NCBI GenBank assembly: GCA_024229515.1
Contig: JAAESI010000047.1
Span: 1 to 64,000, forward strand
Direction: 5' to 3'
Origin: Pseudomonadota bacterium
GTDB lineage: Bacteria; Myxococcota_A; UBA796; UBA9615
DNA: 64,000 nt
Shown here piece by piece: positions 17,014-25,526 of the stretch. Made by a program: the position numbers and the translations under genes. Positions within the stretch are counted from its first letter, which is position 1, and every line of letters starts with the position of its first letter. The notes under the pieces are model-generated. The model searched no databases. It was not told where the DNA came from and worked only from the letters and a program-made list of their open reading frames with translations.

Positions 17014-17760
17014 ATGAAACTCCTCCCAATCGTGTTCGTAGCCCTCGCGTTCCCCGGAACCGCGATGGCCGGCAAGGCGTTCGACCAGGACGACGTCACC
17101 GGCCGCCAGCTCATCGAGTACCTGGACCACGACAGCTGGCGTTTTCGTCATGACGCATGCGAGGAGTTGGCCGATCGCAAGATGATCCAGGCCGAGGCGA
17201 AGCTGGTGCAGCTGGTCTCGGAGGACCCCGCCGAGCGGGTGCGTCGGCAGTGCCTCAAGGCGCTGGAGCACCTGGGCAGCGCGCAGCTGGTGCCGGCCGC
17301 GGAGAGCATGGCGCTGAACGACGGCGATCCTGACAACCGCCGCACCGCGCTGGCGATCATCGAGGATGACGGCAGCGAACGGTCGGGTCCGATCCTCGGG
17401 ACCATCGTCGCCGGCGACCCCGATGCGGGCACACGACGCAAAGCCGCGATCATTCTCGGGAAGAAGGCGTGGCGGAACGGCTTCGACGGCTTGCGCCAGG
17501 CTGCCCTCTCGGACGCCGACAAGGGGGTGCGCGAAGCCGCCGTCGAGGCCCTCGGCCGACGACCCGCGGCCGACGACCGCGACACCCTGGTCACCTGCCT
17601 CGACGACACCGAGGAGGACGTGCAGATCGACGCTGCCCGCGCGCTCGTCAAGCTGGGCGACCGAAGCGTCGCGTCGGTCCTGCGGGACAAGGCGTTGGAC
17701 GCCAAGGATTCGGACGTGGCCGAAGAGTTCAACGAGGCGGCGGAGAAGCTCGGTGGCTGA
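17014..17760 (+). CDS. Exported HEAT-repeat protein
   Basis: 248 residues from the ATG at 17014, chosen because it gives a clean signal peptide (MKLLPIVFVALAFPGTAMAG, cleavage near residue 21) and lies 6 nt after a TACACT element. The mature protein consists of about six HEAT/PBS-lyase-type repeats of some 31 residues (for example LVQLVSEDPAERVRRQCLKALEHLG and LRQAALSDADKGVREAAVEALGRR). No catalytic motif is present. It is probably a periplasmic or surface protein-protein interaction scaffold. The membrane-protein gene begins 34 nt downstream and may be cotranscribed. Confidence 0.85.
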   Translation: MKLLPIVFVALAFPGTAMAGKAFDQDDVTGRQLIEYLDHDSWRFRHDACEELADRKMIQAEAKLVQLVSEDPAERVRRQCLKALEHLGSAQLVPAAESMALNDGDPDNRRTALAIIEDDGSERSGPILGTIVAGDPDAGTRRKAAIILGKKAWRNGFDGLRQAALSDADKGVREAAVEALGRRPAADDRDTLVTCLDDTEEDVQIDAARALVKLGDRSVASVLRDKALDAKDSDVAEEFNEAAEKLGG

Positions 17761-17794
17761 AATAGCCTCCGAGTACAGCCCGTAACGGCTCCTG

Positions 17795-19021
17795 ATGGGC
17801 ACCGCTTTCCTCGTCCACTCCCTCGCCACCTCGCCCTTCTTTGCGGCGCGGGCCTTCCTCGCGACGTTCCTGGTGGCCTTGACCTGCCGGTTCGCCCCCG
17901 AGCTGGCCCCCTACATCGACACCGACACCATGAAGCTGCTGATGGCGGCGCCGTGGTGGCTGACCCACGACGTGACGATCGGCGTGCTCGCCCTGCTGTC
18001 CGCCTTGGAGTTCGCCGCCACCAAGGACCCCGACGCGCGGGCCCTGATGGCGGAGGTCGATCCGCTGCTCAAAGGCGGCTTCTCCTACGCGACGACCGCG
18101 GGCCTGATCGACGCCAACGACGCGGCCCTGTTGTCCCCGTCGCTGGCGGGCTTCGACCCGCTGTTCATCTGGGCGCTGGTGCCCGCGACCATCACCATCC
18201 TCATGGCCCGCACCCGCGGTCAGATCCTGACGTCGCTGGCCGACATGGACGGCGACGACGACCTCGGCGTGCAGAAGCTGGGCGTCTGGCTGGAGGACTT
18301 CTTTGTCGTCGGCGGCGTGCTCATCGCCGCGCTGCTGCCCCTGCTGGCGTTGCTGCTGTTCATCGCGTCGCTGGGGCTGCTCGTGGTCACCCGCTTCACG
18401 GTCAAGTGGCTGGACGATCGCAAGCGGGAGCCGTGCCTGACCTGCGGGCAGGCGGTGCACCCGACCGCGCCATCGTGTGGCAGCTGCAAGACGACGATGG
18501 ACAGCCCCGTGCGGGTGGGCGTCTTCGGCCAGGCCAAGAGCTCGACCGCCAAGGATCTGGACGCGCACCGGCGCGAGCTCGTTCTCCGAGGCCGCTGCGG
18601 GGTCTGCGCGGAGCGGCTCGGCAAGCGCACCACGGATCAGTCTTGCGAGCTGTGCGGAGCGCCCGCGTTCGCCGATCCGGCCGTCTTTGACGCCTGGCTC
18701 AGCCAGCTCGATCGCAAGCTCCCGATGACGATGGGGGTGGTGGCCGTATTCAGCCTCATCCCGCTGGTCGGCATCGTGCCGGGGATCATCTACCTGCGGC
18801 TGAACCTGATCGCCCCGATGCGGCGCTACACCCCCCGCACCGTCGGCTGCGCCACCCGCTGGGTCACCCGCCTGGTGAACATCCTGCTGATCCTGCTGCA
18901 GCCGGTCCCCGGCCTGGGGGCCATCACGCTCCCGCTGATCGCGTTCACCAACTACCGGATGTACCGCGCCGCCCTCACCGGCAGCACCGAGTTGGATGAG
19001 GCGGCCCCCGCAACCGCGTGA
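17795..19021 (+). CDS. Membrane protein (DUF4126-like) with two zinc-ribbon modules
   Basis: 408 residues. The N-terminal half holds several hydrophobic helices (about residues 15-32, 45-68, 115-140, 165-205) and resembles DUF4126-type membrane proteins. A soluble middle then carries two Cys4 zinc-ribbon-like motifs: CLTCGQAVHPTAPSCGSC (about 209-226) and CGVCAERL..TTDQSCELC (about 269-288). Two or three more hydrophobic segments follow, with a PVPGLGAITLPLIAF stretch near the end. The zinc ribbons probably face the cytoplasm. Function unknown; the DUF4126 assignment is tentative. Confidence 0.6.
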   Translation: MGTAFLVHSLATSPFFAARAFLATFLVALTCRFAPELAPYIDTDTMKLLMAAPWWLTHDVTIGVLALLSALEFAATKDPDARALMAEVDPLLKGGFSYATTAGLIDANDAALLSPSLAGFDPLFIWALVPATITILMARTRGQILTSLADMDGDDDLGVQKLGVWLEDFFVVGGVLIAALLPLLALLLFIASLGLLVVTRFTVKWLDDRKREPCLTCGQAVHPTAPSCGSCKTTMDSPVRVGVFGQAKSSTAKDLDAHRRELVLRGRCGVCAERLGKRTTDQSCELCGAPAFADPAVFDAWLSQLDRKLPMTMGVVAVFSLIPLVGIVPGIIYLRLNLIAPMRRYTPRTVGCATRWVTRLVNILLILLQPVPGLGAITLPLIAFTNYRMYRAALTGSTELDEAAPATA

Positions 19022-19167
19022 CCCAGGGACGCCAGCTGCGCGACAACTCTCCGTCTCCGGGCCTCCCCGTCTCCATCCAACTCGGTTCGACATGCGGCAC
19101 CACCGTCGCCAGATACGGCATCTCGACCCCAGGAGGCCGCGCCGCCGCGTGAGCTCTCGGCTCCCGC

Positions 19168-20403
19168 CTAGGCCATTCCCTCGGAGTCGACGTCGTCCCA
19201 GCGGCCGGGCACCCCGCGCACGCTGGTCGCTCCGGCGACGCCCATGCGGAGGATGACATCGAGCACGTCGAGGAAGCGATCGATCTCCGAGTCGTCGTTG
19301 ACCGTCACGCGGATGAAGTCCGCCATCGGGCCGGCGTGGCCCTGGGTGCCCACGAGGATCTTGTGCGCGGCGAACGCCGCCGCCCACGGCTGAATCGGGG
19401 CGGCGAGGCGGATCAGGAGGAAGTTGCAGCGGGTCTTGTGGGACTCGATCTCCCGGCTCGTCAGCTCCTGGTGGAGCCTGTCCAGCGCCGCCCGCACGCG
19501 GGCGACGTGGGCCTCCACCGACGGCTGATCGCTCATCGCCGCGAGCGCGGCCGCGATGGTGGCGGCAGACGTGGTGAACGACGGGCGGGCCACGTCCACG
19601 GCCGCGATCACCTCTGGCGCGCCGACGAGGTAACCCACGCGCATGCCCGCGAGCCCGTAGTCCTTCGACAGCGAGCGGAGCACGAGCACGTTGGGGGGGA
19701 CCTCGGTGACCGGGTCGTCCAGCAGGGAGTGGCCGTGGAACGTCGCGAAGGTCTCGTTGATGAGGAACAGCGACGCGGGCGAGGCGGCGGCGAGGCCGTA
19801 CAGCTCCGCGTTGCTCAGCGCGGTGCCGGTGGGCGCGTTGGGGTTGGCGACGCAGACCATGCGCGGCGTCCGCGGGCTCAGCGCCTTGTGGAACTGGTCC
19901 AGCGGCAACTCGAGGTCGTCGCCGTGGTCCACCCGTTCGACGAACGCGCCGGCCACCTCGGCCGCGGACAGGAATGCCCCGAAGGTCGGCCGCGGGATGA
20001 CCACGCGGGCTCCCGGCTCGAGGAACGCGTTGAACGCCCATCGAATCGCCTCGTCGGCGCCGGCGGTGATGGAGACGCACTCGGTCGGCACGCTGTGAAG
20101 CTGGGCGATGACGTCGCGCAGCGGCCAGGGGTCCGGGTAGCGGGCGATCTCCTCGTCGGTCAGCCCCCGGATCGCTTCCACCACCTTGGGTGAGGCGGGG
20201 CGGGGCGATTCGGCGAGGTCGAGGCGGAGGTAGTCGCGGCGCCCCCGTCGGGCCGTGCGGACACGGTAGGCGCGCTCGACCGCCTCCCGCGGTTTGGGAG
20301 GCTCCGGCGGCTCCTCGACGGACTCCTCCTCAGCCGATTCCTCGGGCGAGGGAGGTTCCGGTTCCTCCGCGAGGTCCGCGGGGGGTGGTTCGGTCGGTTG
20401 CAA
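19168..20403 (-). CDS. HisC/CobD-like aminotransferase with acidic N-terminal extension and Asp-to-Asn change
   Basis: 411 residues from a TTG start. The fold-type I aminotransferase core begins near residue 58. Expected motifs are present: TAGADEAI, NPNAPTG (187-193), the PLP Lys in RSLSKDYGLAGMRVGY (Lys247) and the C-terminal Arg in IRVTVN. It is closest to histidinol-phosphate aminotransferase or CobD-like enzymes. Two oddities: residues 5-37 form a Pro/Glu-rich acidic extension, and the segment that should read DEAY reads INETF, so the Asp that holds the PLP pyridine nitrogen is Asn216 (codon AAC). No in-frame ATG/GTG/TTG lies between the extension and the core strand LRLDLAES, so the extension is probably real. 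Activity may be altered. Confidence 0.8.
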   Translation of the reverse strand: MQPTEPPPADLAEEPEPPSPEESAEEESVEEPPEPPKPREAVERAYRVRTARRGRRDYLRLDLAESPRPASPKVVEAIRGLTDEEIARYPDPWPLRDVIAQLHSVPTECVSITAGADEAIRWAFNAFLEPGARVVIPRPTFGAFLSAAEVAGAFVERVDHGDDLELPLDQFHKALSPRTPRMVCVANPNAPTGTALSNAELYGLAAASPASLFLINETFATFHGHSLLDDPVTEVPPNVLVLRSLSKDYGLAGMRVGYLVGAPEVIAAVDVARPSFTTSAATIAAALAAMSDQPSVEAHVARVRAALDRLHQELTSREIESHKTRCNFLLIRLAAPIQPWAAAFAAHKILVGTQGHAGPMADFIRVTVNDDSEIDRFLDVLDVILRMGVAGATSVRGVPGRWDDVDSEGMA

Positions 20404-20443
20404 CTGGGGCCATCATAGATCCTGTCGGCTACACTTCTCAGCC
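20404..20443. promoter_or_regulatory. 40-bp divergent promoter region, two leaderless -10 elements
   Basis: Minus strand: TATGAT (20417-20412) ends 8 nt before the TTG at 20403. Plus strand: TACACT (20430-20435) ends 8 nt before the GTG at 20444. Twelve bases separate the hexamers, so two polymerases could not occupy both at once. No Shine-Dalgarno sequence is present on either side. Confidence 0.5.
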
Positions 20444-22141
20444 GTGATCGTCCTAGGCATCAACGACAACCATGATTCAGGCGCCGCGCTCTGCATTGAC
20501 GGAGAGCTGGTCGCCGCCGTCGGGCAGGAGCGGATCGACCGCACCAAGAACTCCGGCGCCTTCCCCTGGGACGCGATCGACGATGTCCTGCACATCGGCG
20601 GCGTGCACAAGCGCGACATCGATCGGGTCGGCTTCGGGAGTCACTTCACGCCGGCGACGGCGCTGCGGCGGCTGACGAAATTCCACCACTCGACCAAGTC
20701 GGCGGCGTCGCAGTATTCGCCGCTCCTGAACGCCTACATCCTGTACCAGGTGGGCATCAAAGAGACGGGGATGTGGCCGATGGAGGCCGACCTGTCCCGC
20801 CGCCACCTGAGCAAGAAGCTGCGCGCGATGGCGATCTCGGCGCCCGTGGTCACGCTCGAGCACCACAGCGCCCACGCCTACTCGGCGTACCGCTCGCAGC
20901 CGCACCACGACGCGCTCGCCATCACGGTCGATGCGATGGGCGACGGCACGTCGGTGACGGTGTCGCTGGGCAACGCCGGCGACCTGAAGCTGATCTACCG
21001 GCAGTCCGGGCTGGCCGCGATCAACACGTACTACTCGCGCATCACCGAGTGGCTCGGCTTCCGGCCGAACCGCCACGAGGGGAAGATCACGGGCCTGGCC
21101 GCCTACGCCGAGCCACCCGAGGAGCTGCTCGTGCACTTCCGCAAGCAGTTCCACTTCCGCGAGAAGAGCGGCGGCTTCAACCTCATGAACTACGGTCGCA
21201 TCCAGAAGAAGGACGACCGCTGGCACCGCTTCCTGGAGAAGTACAGCCGCGAGCAGATCGCGGCGTCCTTGCAGCGGAACCTGGAGCATCAGATCTGCGC
21301 CTTCATCGGGCACTGGGTGCGCACCACCGGACGCGGCGATCTCGCCCTCGCCGGCGGCGTGTTCGCCAACGTGAAGCTGAACCAGCGGATCCACGAAATC
21401 CCGGAGGTCGACAGCCTCTTCGTCTACCCGAACATGGGCGACGGAGGCCTCGCCGCGGGCGCCGCCCTGGCCCTCAGCTCGGTGGTCCCCCACGAGCTCA
21501 AGAACGTCTACACCGGCCGCGACTACGACGCCTCGGAGTACGAGCGGGTGCTCGCCGAGACGGACCTCATCTACGACCGTCCCCAGGACCTGACCGAGCA
21601 GGTCGCCGAGGCCCTCGCCGACCGCAAGGTCGTCGCCCGGGTGGCCGGCCGCATGGAGTGGGGGCCGCGGGCGCTGGGCAACCGGACCGTCATGTTCCGG
21701 CCCGACGATCCCGCCGTGAACGACTGGCTGAACAAGAAGCTGCACCGCACCGAGTTCATGCCGTTCGCCCCGGTGACCCTCTGGGAGGAGCGGGAGCGCT
21801 GCTACCTGAACCTCAAGGGCGCCGAGAACGCGGCCCGGTTCATGACCGTCTGCTTCGACTGCACCGACGAGATGAAGGCCCACAGCTCCGGCGTCGTGCA
21901 CTGCGACGGCACCGCGCGACCGCAGCTGCTCCGGCGCGAGGACAACCCGGACTACTACGACATCGTCGCGGCGTTCCACCGCCGCACGGGCATCCCGAGC
22001 GTGATCAACACGTCGTTCAACATGCACGAGGAGCCCATCGTGCGGTCGCCTCGCGACGCCGTCCGCGCCTTCGTGCAATCCGGCCTCGATCTGCTGATCC
22101 TCGGCCCCTACCTCGTCCGCCAGGCCGGCGACGTCTCCTGA
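20444..22141 (+). CDS. NodU/CmcH-family carbamoyltransferase
   Basis: 565 residues from the GTG at 20444. The frame is open further upstream, but those 50 codons are Gly/Ser shadow sequence antisense to the aminotransferase, and VIVLGINDNHDSGAAL is the true family N-terminus. Motifs: the metal/phosphate-site HHSAHAYSAY, ALAGGVFANVKLNQRI, and in the C-terminal YrdC-like/swivel part RMEWGPRALGNRTV and FNMHEEPIV. These enzymes transfer a carbamoyl group from carbamoyl phosphate through carbamoyl-AMP to a hydroxyl of a natural product or sugar. The acceptor is unknown. It overlaps or abuts the next gene (stop at 22141, TTG start at 22143). Confidence 0.93.
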   Translation: MIVLGINDNHDSGAALCIDGELVAAVGQERIDRTKNSGAFPWDAIDDVLHIGGVHKRDIDRVGFGSHFTPATALRRLTKFHHSTKSAASQYSPLLNAYILYQVGIKETGMWPMEADLSRRHLSKKLRAMAISAPVVTLEHHSAHAYSAYRSQPHHDALAITVDAMGDGTSVTVSLGNAGDLKLIYRQSGLAAINTYYSRITEWLGFRPNRHEGKITGLAAYAEPPEELLVHFRKQFHFREKSGGFNLMNYGRIQKKDDRWHRFLEKYSREQIAASLQRNLEHQICAFIGHWVRTTGRGDLALAGGVFANVKLNQRIHEIPEVDSLFVYPNMGDGGLAAGAALALSSVVPHELKNVYTGRDYDASEYERVLAETDLIYDRPQDLTEQVAEALADRKVVARVAGRMEWGPRALGNRTVMFRPDDPAVNDWLNKKLHRTEFMPFAPVTLWEERERCYLNLKGAENAARFMTVCFDCTDEMKAHSSGVVHCDGTARPQLLRREDNPDYYDIVAAFHRRTGIPSVINTSFNMHEEPIVRSPRDAVRAFVQSGLDLLILGPYLVRQAGDVS

Positions 22142-22142
22142 T

Positions 22143-22799
22143 TTGAGCGACGACACCCCGGCTGTCCCCCTCGACTTCCGGCGGTTGTCCCCCGACGACA
22201 TGGTTCGCACCGCCCGCGAGCACCACGCCGAGATGGAGCGTCGGCGCACCGTGCGGCAGTTCAGCGAGGAGCCGATCCCCCTGGAGGCCGTGCGTGAGTG
22301 CATCGCCGCGGCGTCGGCGGCGCCGTCGGGGGCCCACCGCCAGCCGTGGACCTTCGTGCTCGTCACCGAGCCGAACCTCAAGCGGCAGATCCGGGAGGGG
22401 GCCGAGGCCGAGGAGCGCGCCTTCTACGGCGGCCGGGCGGGGGCCGAGTGGCTGAAGGACCTGGAGCCGTTCGGGACCGACGCGAACAAGCCCTTCCTGG
22501 AGACCTGCCCCGCGCTGATCGTCGTCTTCGCCCAGGCCAAGGGGCCCGACGGCGAGAAGCACTACTACGTGCCGGAGTCGGTGGGCATCGCCTGCGGCTT
22601 CCTGCTGACGGCGCTGCACCGCGCCGGCCTCGCGACCCTGACCCACACGCCATCGCCCATGCGCTTCCTGCGCGAGATCCTCGGTCGGCCCAAGCACGAG
22701 CGGCCGTTCCTGGTCATCCCCGTGGGCTTCCCCGCCGACGGCTGCGAGGTGCCCGCGATCACCCGCAAGCCGCTCGACCGAGTGCTGGTCGAACGATGA
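22143..22799 (+). CDS. Nitroreductase-superfamily flavoprotein, iodotyrosine-deiodinase-like
   Basis: 218 residues from a TTG start right after the carbamoyltransferase stop. RRRTVRQF (33-40), PSGAHRQPWTFV (61-72), ESVGIACGFLLTALHRAGLATLTHTP (145-170), LGRPKHERPFLVIPVGFP (180-197) and ITRKPLDRV (206-214) follow, block for block, the vertebrate iodotyrosine deiodinase subfamily. The three residues that hold the amino-acid zwitterion in human IYD (Glu157, Tyr161, Lys182) align with Glu91, Tyr95 and Lys116 at exactly the same spacings; Trp103 also matches Trp169. FMN-dependent reductive dehalogenation of a halogenated tyrosine is therefore plausible. Alignment is from memory of the family, not computed. 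The stop overlaps the next ATG (ATGA). Confidence 0.85.
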   Translation: MSDDTPAVPLDFRRLSPDDMVRTAREHHAEMERRRTVRQFSEEPIPLEAVRECIAAASAAPSGAHRQPWTFVLVTEPNLKRQIREGAEAEERAFYGGRAGAEWLKDLEPFGTDANKPFLETCPALIVVFAQAKGPDGEKHYYVPESVGIACGFLLTALHRAGLATLTHTPSPMRFLREILGRPKHERPFLVIPVGFPADGCEVPAITRKPLDRVLVER

Positions 22800-23971
22800 A
22801 GACGACCCTCGTCGTGCTGATGCTGCTGGCTGGCTGCCCGATCCCCGCCCCCTTCGACGTGGACCGGGACGGCTGGGGGGCCGACGACGGAGACTGCGAC
22901 GATGAGGACTGCAACGGGGTCGACGCGCCCGCTCCCGGCACGGACGACGACGGCGACGGCTATGCGGGCGCTGACGACTGCGACGACACCGATCCGTTCA
23001 TCCACCCCGGCGCCATCGAGCTGTGCAACGGCATCGACGACAACTGCGTCGGCGGCGCCGATGAGGACTTCGATCAGGACGGCGACGGCGCCACCACCTG
23101 CGGCCCCGACTACACCCACGGCACCGCCGACGACGACTGCGACGACACCGATCCGAACCAGTTCCCCGCCAACCCGGACGTCTGCGACGGCGACGACAAC
23201 GACTGCGACGGCGCGGTCGACGAGCTCAGCGACGAAGACGGGGACGGCACCACCACCTGCGGCGACGACGGAATCGTCGGCACCGAAGACGACGACTGCG
23301 ACGACAACAACGCGGCCGTAGAGCCGTTCGTGTGGGACGACTGCGACGGCGTCGACGTCAACTGCAACGGCCTCGTCGACGAGGACTGCGACCCCGGCGG
23401 CGGCGGCGACCCCACCTGGTACTGCTACGCGGACGCCGACGGCGACGGGTGGGGCAGCTCGGCGACCGTCGTCACCACCGACGCGGACTGCGACGACCCC
23501 GGCGAGTCTGGCCTCACCGGCGACTGCAACGACGGCGACCCGTCCGTCTCGCCGTCGGCGTTGGAGTGGCCCAACAACGGCGTCGACGAGGACTGCGACG
23601 ACGCAGATCAGGTGTCGACGTGCGATGGCCCGTTCCTGTCCGCCTCGGAGGGCGAGCCGAACAACTCCACCGACCAGACGAACCTGATCGTCAGCAACGA
23701 CGGCCACCTGCAGCTGGACGGCTCCATCACCTGCGGCAGCGGCGGCGACGAGGACTACTTCAGCGTGAACTTCGGGTGCAGCGGGCCGGTGACGTTCGAG
23801 CTGGACGCGGTGGGAAGCGCGAGCACGCTGCAGTTCGAGGTCAGCGGCTCGGCCGTGGCCTCAGGCACCACCGCCGCGAGCACGACGGCCTCGACGGGAT
23901 CGATGGTGATTCACGTCTGGTGCAGCGCCGGCAGCTCGACGACGTACGAGTTCGCGATCGACTGGGACTAG
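22796..23971 (+). CDS. Lipoprotein with MopE-type Cys/Asp metal-binding repeats
   Basis: 391 residues. The ATG at 22796 overlaps the preceding TGA and gives MKTTLVVLMLLAGC, a short lipoprotein signal. Residues about 20-280 are repeats of the form DxDGDG..CDDTDP..P.A.E.CNGIDDNC, the MopE/putative metal-binding motif of Myxococcota surface proteins, here at least five units, with some imperfect. The C-terminal 100 residues (EGEPNNSTDQTNLI.. GGDEDYFSV) resemble a bacterial pre-peptidase C-terminal (PPC)-like beta domain. It shares the last bases with the convergent START-like gene (stops at 23969-23971 and 23970-23968). Ca or Cu binding is expected from the family; its role in this operon is unknown. 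Confidence 0.82.
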   Translation: MKTTLVVLMLLAGCPIPAPFDVDRDGWGADDGDCDDEDCNGVDAPAPGTDDDGDGYAGADDCDDTDPFIHPGAIELCNGIDDNCVGGADEDFDQDGDGATTCGPDYTHGTADDDCDDTDPNQFPANPDVCDGDDNDCDGAVDELSDEDGDGTTTCGDDGIVGTEDDDCDDNNAAVEPFVWDDCDGVDVNCNGLVDEDCDPGGGGDPTWYCYADADGDGWGSSATVVTTDADCDDPGESGLTGDCNDGDPSVSPSALEWPNNGVDEDCDDADQVSTCDGPFLSASEGEPNNSTDQTNLIVSNDGHLQLDGSITCGSGGDEDYFSVNFGCSGPVTFELDAVGSASTLQFEVSGSAVASGTTAASTTASTGSMVIHVWCSAGSSTTYEFAIDWD

Positions 23972-24498
23972 CCCTTCTTGGACTCGGCGTAGCGCCGGAT
24001 CGACACCGCCATGTTCTTCATGTTCGGCGCGATCTGCTTCTCGATCGCCGCCTCGACCTGCGGCTGGAACTTCCTGGCGAGGAACTTCGGCACCCCCGGC
24101 ACGTTGCCCGGGTGGGTCACCAGGTCGATGTCCATCGACAGCATGGTCTGCTCGCCGTCGGCCCAGAGCCGCGTCGTTCCTTCGCACTCAAACGCGCGCG
24201 CCCCCACCCGCGGCTCCAACCACCACCGGGCGGACATCGTCGAGGTGGTCCAGACCGCGTGGTCCTTCCAGCTGAACAGCTCCGGCTTCACGAACTTCTT
24301 CACCGGCCCCGGCACCCGGCTCATGTCGCCGTGCCACAGGTTGGTGATGTGCACGAGGTCACCCTCCTCGCGCCGCTCGGTGACCACGATCCGCTCGATG
24401 TCGTACAGAAACGGCACCAGGCTGGGCATGTCGTCGCGCATCAGGTGGAACGCGTCGTCGACGGTCAGGGGGATCGGCTCGGAGACGAGGATCTTCAT
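23968..24498 (-). CDS. SRPBCC/START-like protein
   Basis: 176 residues from the ATG at 24498. The pattern of a first strand (MKILVSEPIPLTVDDAFHLM), a middle helix, a run of amphipathic strands (EGDLVHITNLWHG, WWLEPRVGARAFECEGTTRLW, TMLSMDIDLVTH) and a long C-terminal helix (VPKFLARKFQPQVEAAIEKQIAPN) fits the START/SRPBCC lipid- or ligand-binding fold, close to DUF2505-type proteins. It overlaps the end of the upstream flippase-like gene by 4 nt (24495-24498). Pairing with a membrane lipid-handling protein suggests a lipid ligand, by inference. Confidence 0.6.
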   Translation of the reverse strand: MKILVSEPIPLTVDDAFHLMRDDMPSLVPFLYDIERIVVTERREEGDLVHITNLWHGDMSRVPGPVKKFVKPELFSWKDHAVWTTSTMSARWWLEPRVGARAFECEGTTRLWADGEQTMLSMDIDLVTHPGNVPGVPKFLARKFQPQVEAAIEKQIAPNMKNMAVSIRRYAESKKG

Positions 24499-25526
24499 GC
24501 TTGAGAGTCTTCCACAGCGGCGACGTCGCCTTGGAGTTCGGCCAGGGATGCACCCTGGCGGGCGAGGCCGAACAGGCCCAGAGGCACGGTCCAGAAGATG
24601 ACCGCGCCGGTGACGATGAGGCTGATCGCCAGCGCGTCGTCCTTCGGCACGCCGAACACCTCGGACATGATCAGGACCGAGACCCACTGGTGGATGCCGA
24701 GGCCTGCAGGCGCCGTCGGCGCCGCGATGGCGAAGCTGCTGATCACCGTCTGGAGCACCGCCGCCGTCCACAGCCCCTCGGCCTCGAAGCCGAAGGCGCG
24801 GATGCAGATCCAGACCGACCAGCACTCCAACGCCCAGATGACCGCCGTCCAGCCCGCCGCCTTGCCCGCGACGGACCGCTGCTGCATCACCCCGAGCCCC
24901 TCCCGGAACTTCGCCGCGATGCCCGCGACCTTGCCCATGAGGCCGTCCGCGTTGCCGTCGCGGGGCAGCCGCAGCCACAGGAACCACAGCACGATCAGCC
25001 CGCCGATCGACGCCACGGTCAGGATCTGCGCCCCCTCCCCGACCCAGTCCGGGAGCGTTGCGGGGAGGAACATGAGCGTGATGTAGAAGAAGACGATCAG
25101 CGTCAGCGCGTCGAGGAACCGCTCGAACACGATCGTCGCGATCACGCTGGGGAACGGCACCCGGGCCCGCCGCGAGTACAGCAGCGAGCGGCCCAGCTCC
25201 CCCAGCTTCGCGGGCAGCACGTAGTTGCCGAAGTAGCCCAGGAACAGTGCGTCGAAGACCAGCCAGCGAGCCGGCGGATCCTCGGCGGTGTTGGTCCGCG
25301 GGAGACCGTGCTCGTGCGGCACCGACTCCAGCACCACGTTCCAACGCACCGCCTTGAGGCTCAGCACGACGAGGTGGAACACCAGCACGGCGGCGAGCAG
25401 GCCCAGGTTGGCCCCGCGGAAGCTGTCCACGAGGTCGTCGAAGCTGACCTGCGTTCGGTAGTGCAGGTACAGCGCCAGCAGCAGCACACCGGAGATGGCC
25501 AGGCCGATGGCGAACCGCTTGCTCAA
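24495..25526 (-). CDS. Lysylphosphatidylglycerol-synthase-TM/UPF0104-like flippase membrane protein
   Basis: 343 residues from a TTG at 25526 that overlaps the TGA of the upstream gene (TTGA). This start removes a long Arg-rich shadow extension and begins with SKRFAIGLAISGVLLLALYL, the first helix. About eight membrane helices follow. The motifs ALFLGYFGNYVLPAKLGELGRSLL and APTAPAGLGIHQWVSV are characteristic of the LPG-synthase transmembrane/UPF0104 family, which includes polyprenyl-lipid or phospholipid flippases. Likely role: moving or modifying a lipid across the inner membrane. Operon partners are a MopE-like protein upstream and a START-like protein downstream. Confidence 0.82.
   Translation of the reverse strand: MSKRFAIGLAISGVLLLALYLHYRTQVSFDDLVDSFRGANLGLLAAVLVFHLVVLSLKAVRWNVVLESVPHEHGLPRTNTAEDPPARWLVFDALFLGYFGNYVLPAKLGELGRSLLYSRRARVPFPSVIATIVFERFLDALTLIVFFYITLMFLPATLPDWVGEGAQILTVASIGGLIVLWFLWLRLPRDGNADGLMGKVAGIAAKFREGLGVMQQRSVAGKAAGWTAVIWALECWSVWICIRAFGFEAEGLWTAAVLQTVISSFAIAAPTAPAGLGIHQWVSVLIMSEVFGVPKDDALAISLIVTGAVIFWTVPLGLFGLARQGASLAELQGDVAAVEDSQA

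Noticed and set aside
20294-20443. 50-codon extension of the carbamoyltransferase
   Set aside because: Gly/Ser low-complexity sequence antisense to the aminotransferase N-terminus; the family N-terminus and a TACACT element support the GTG at 20444.
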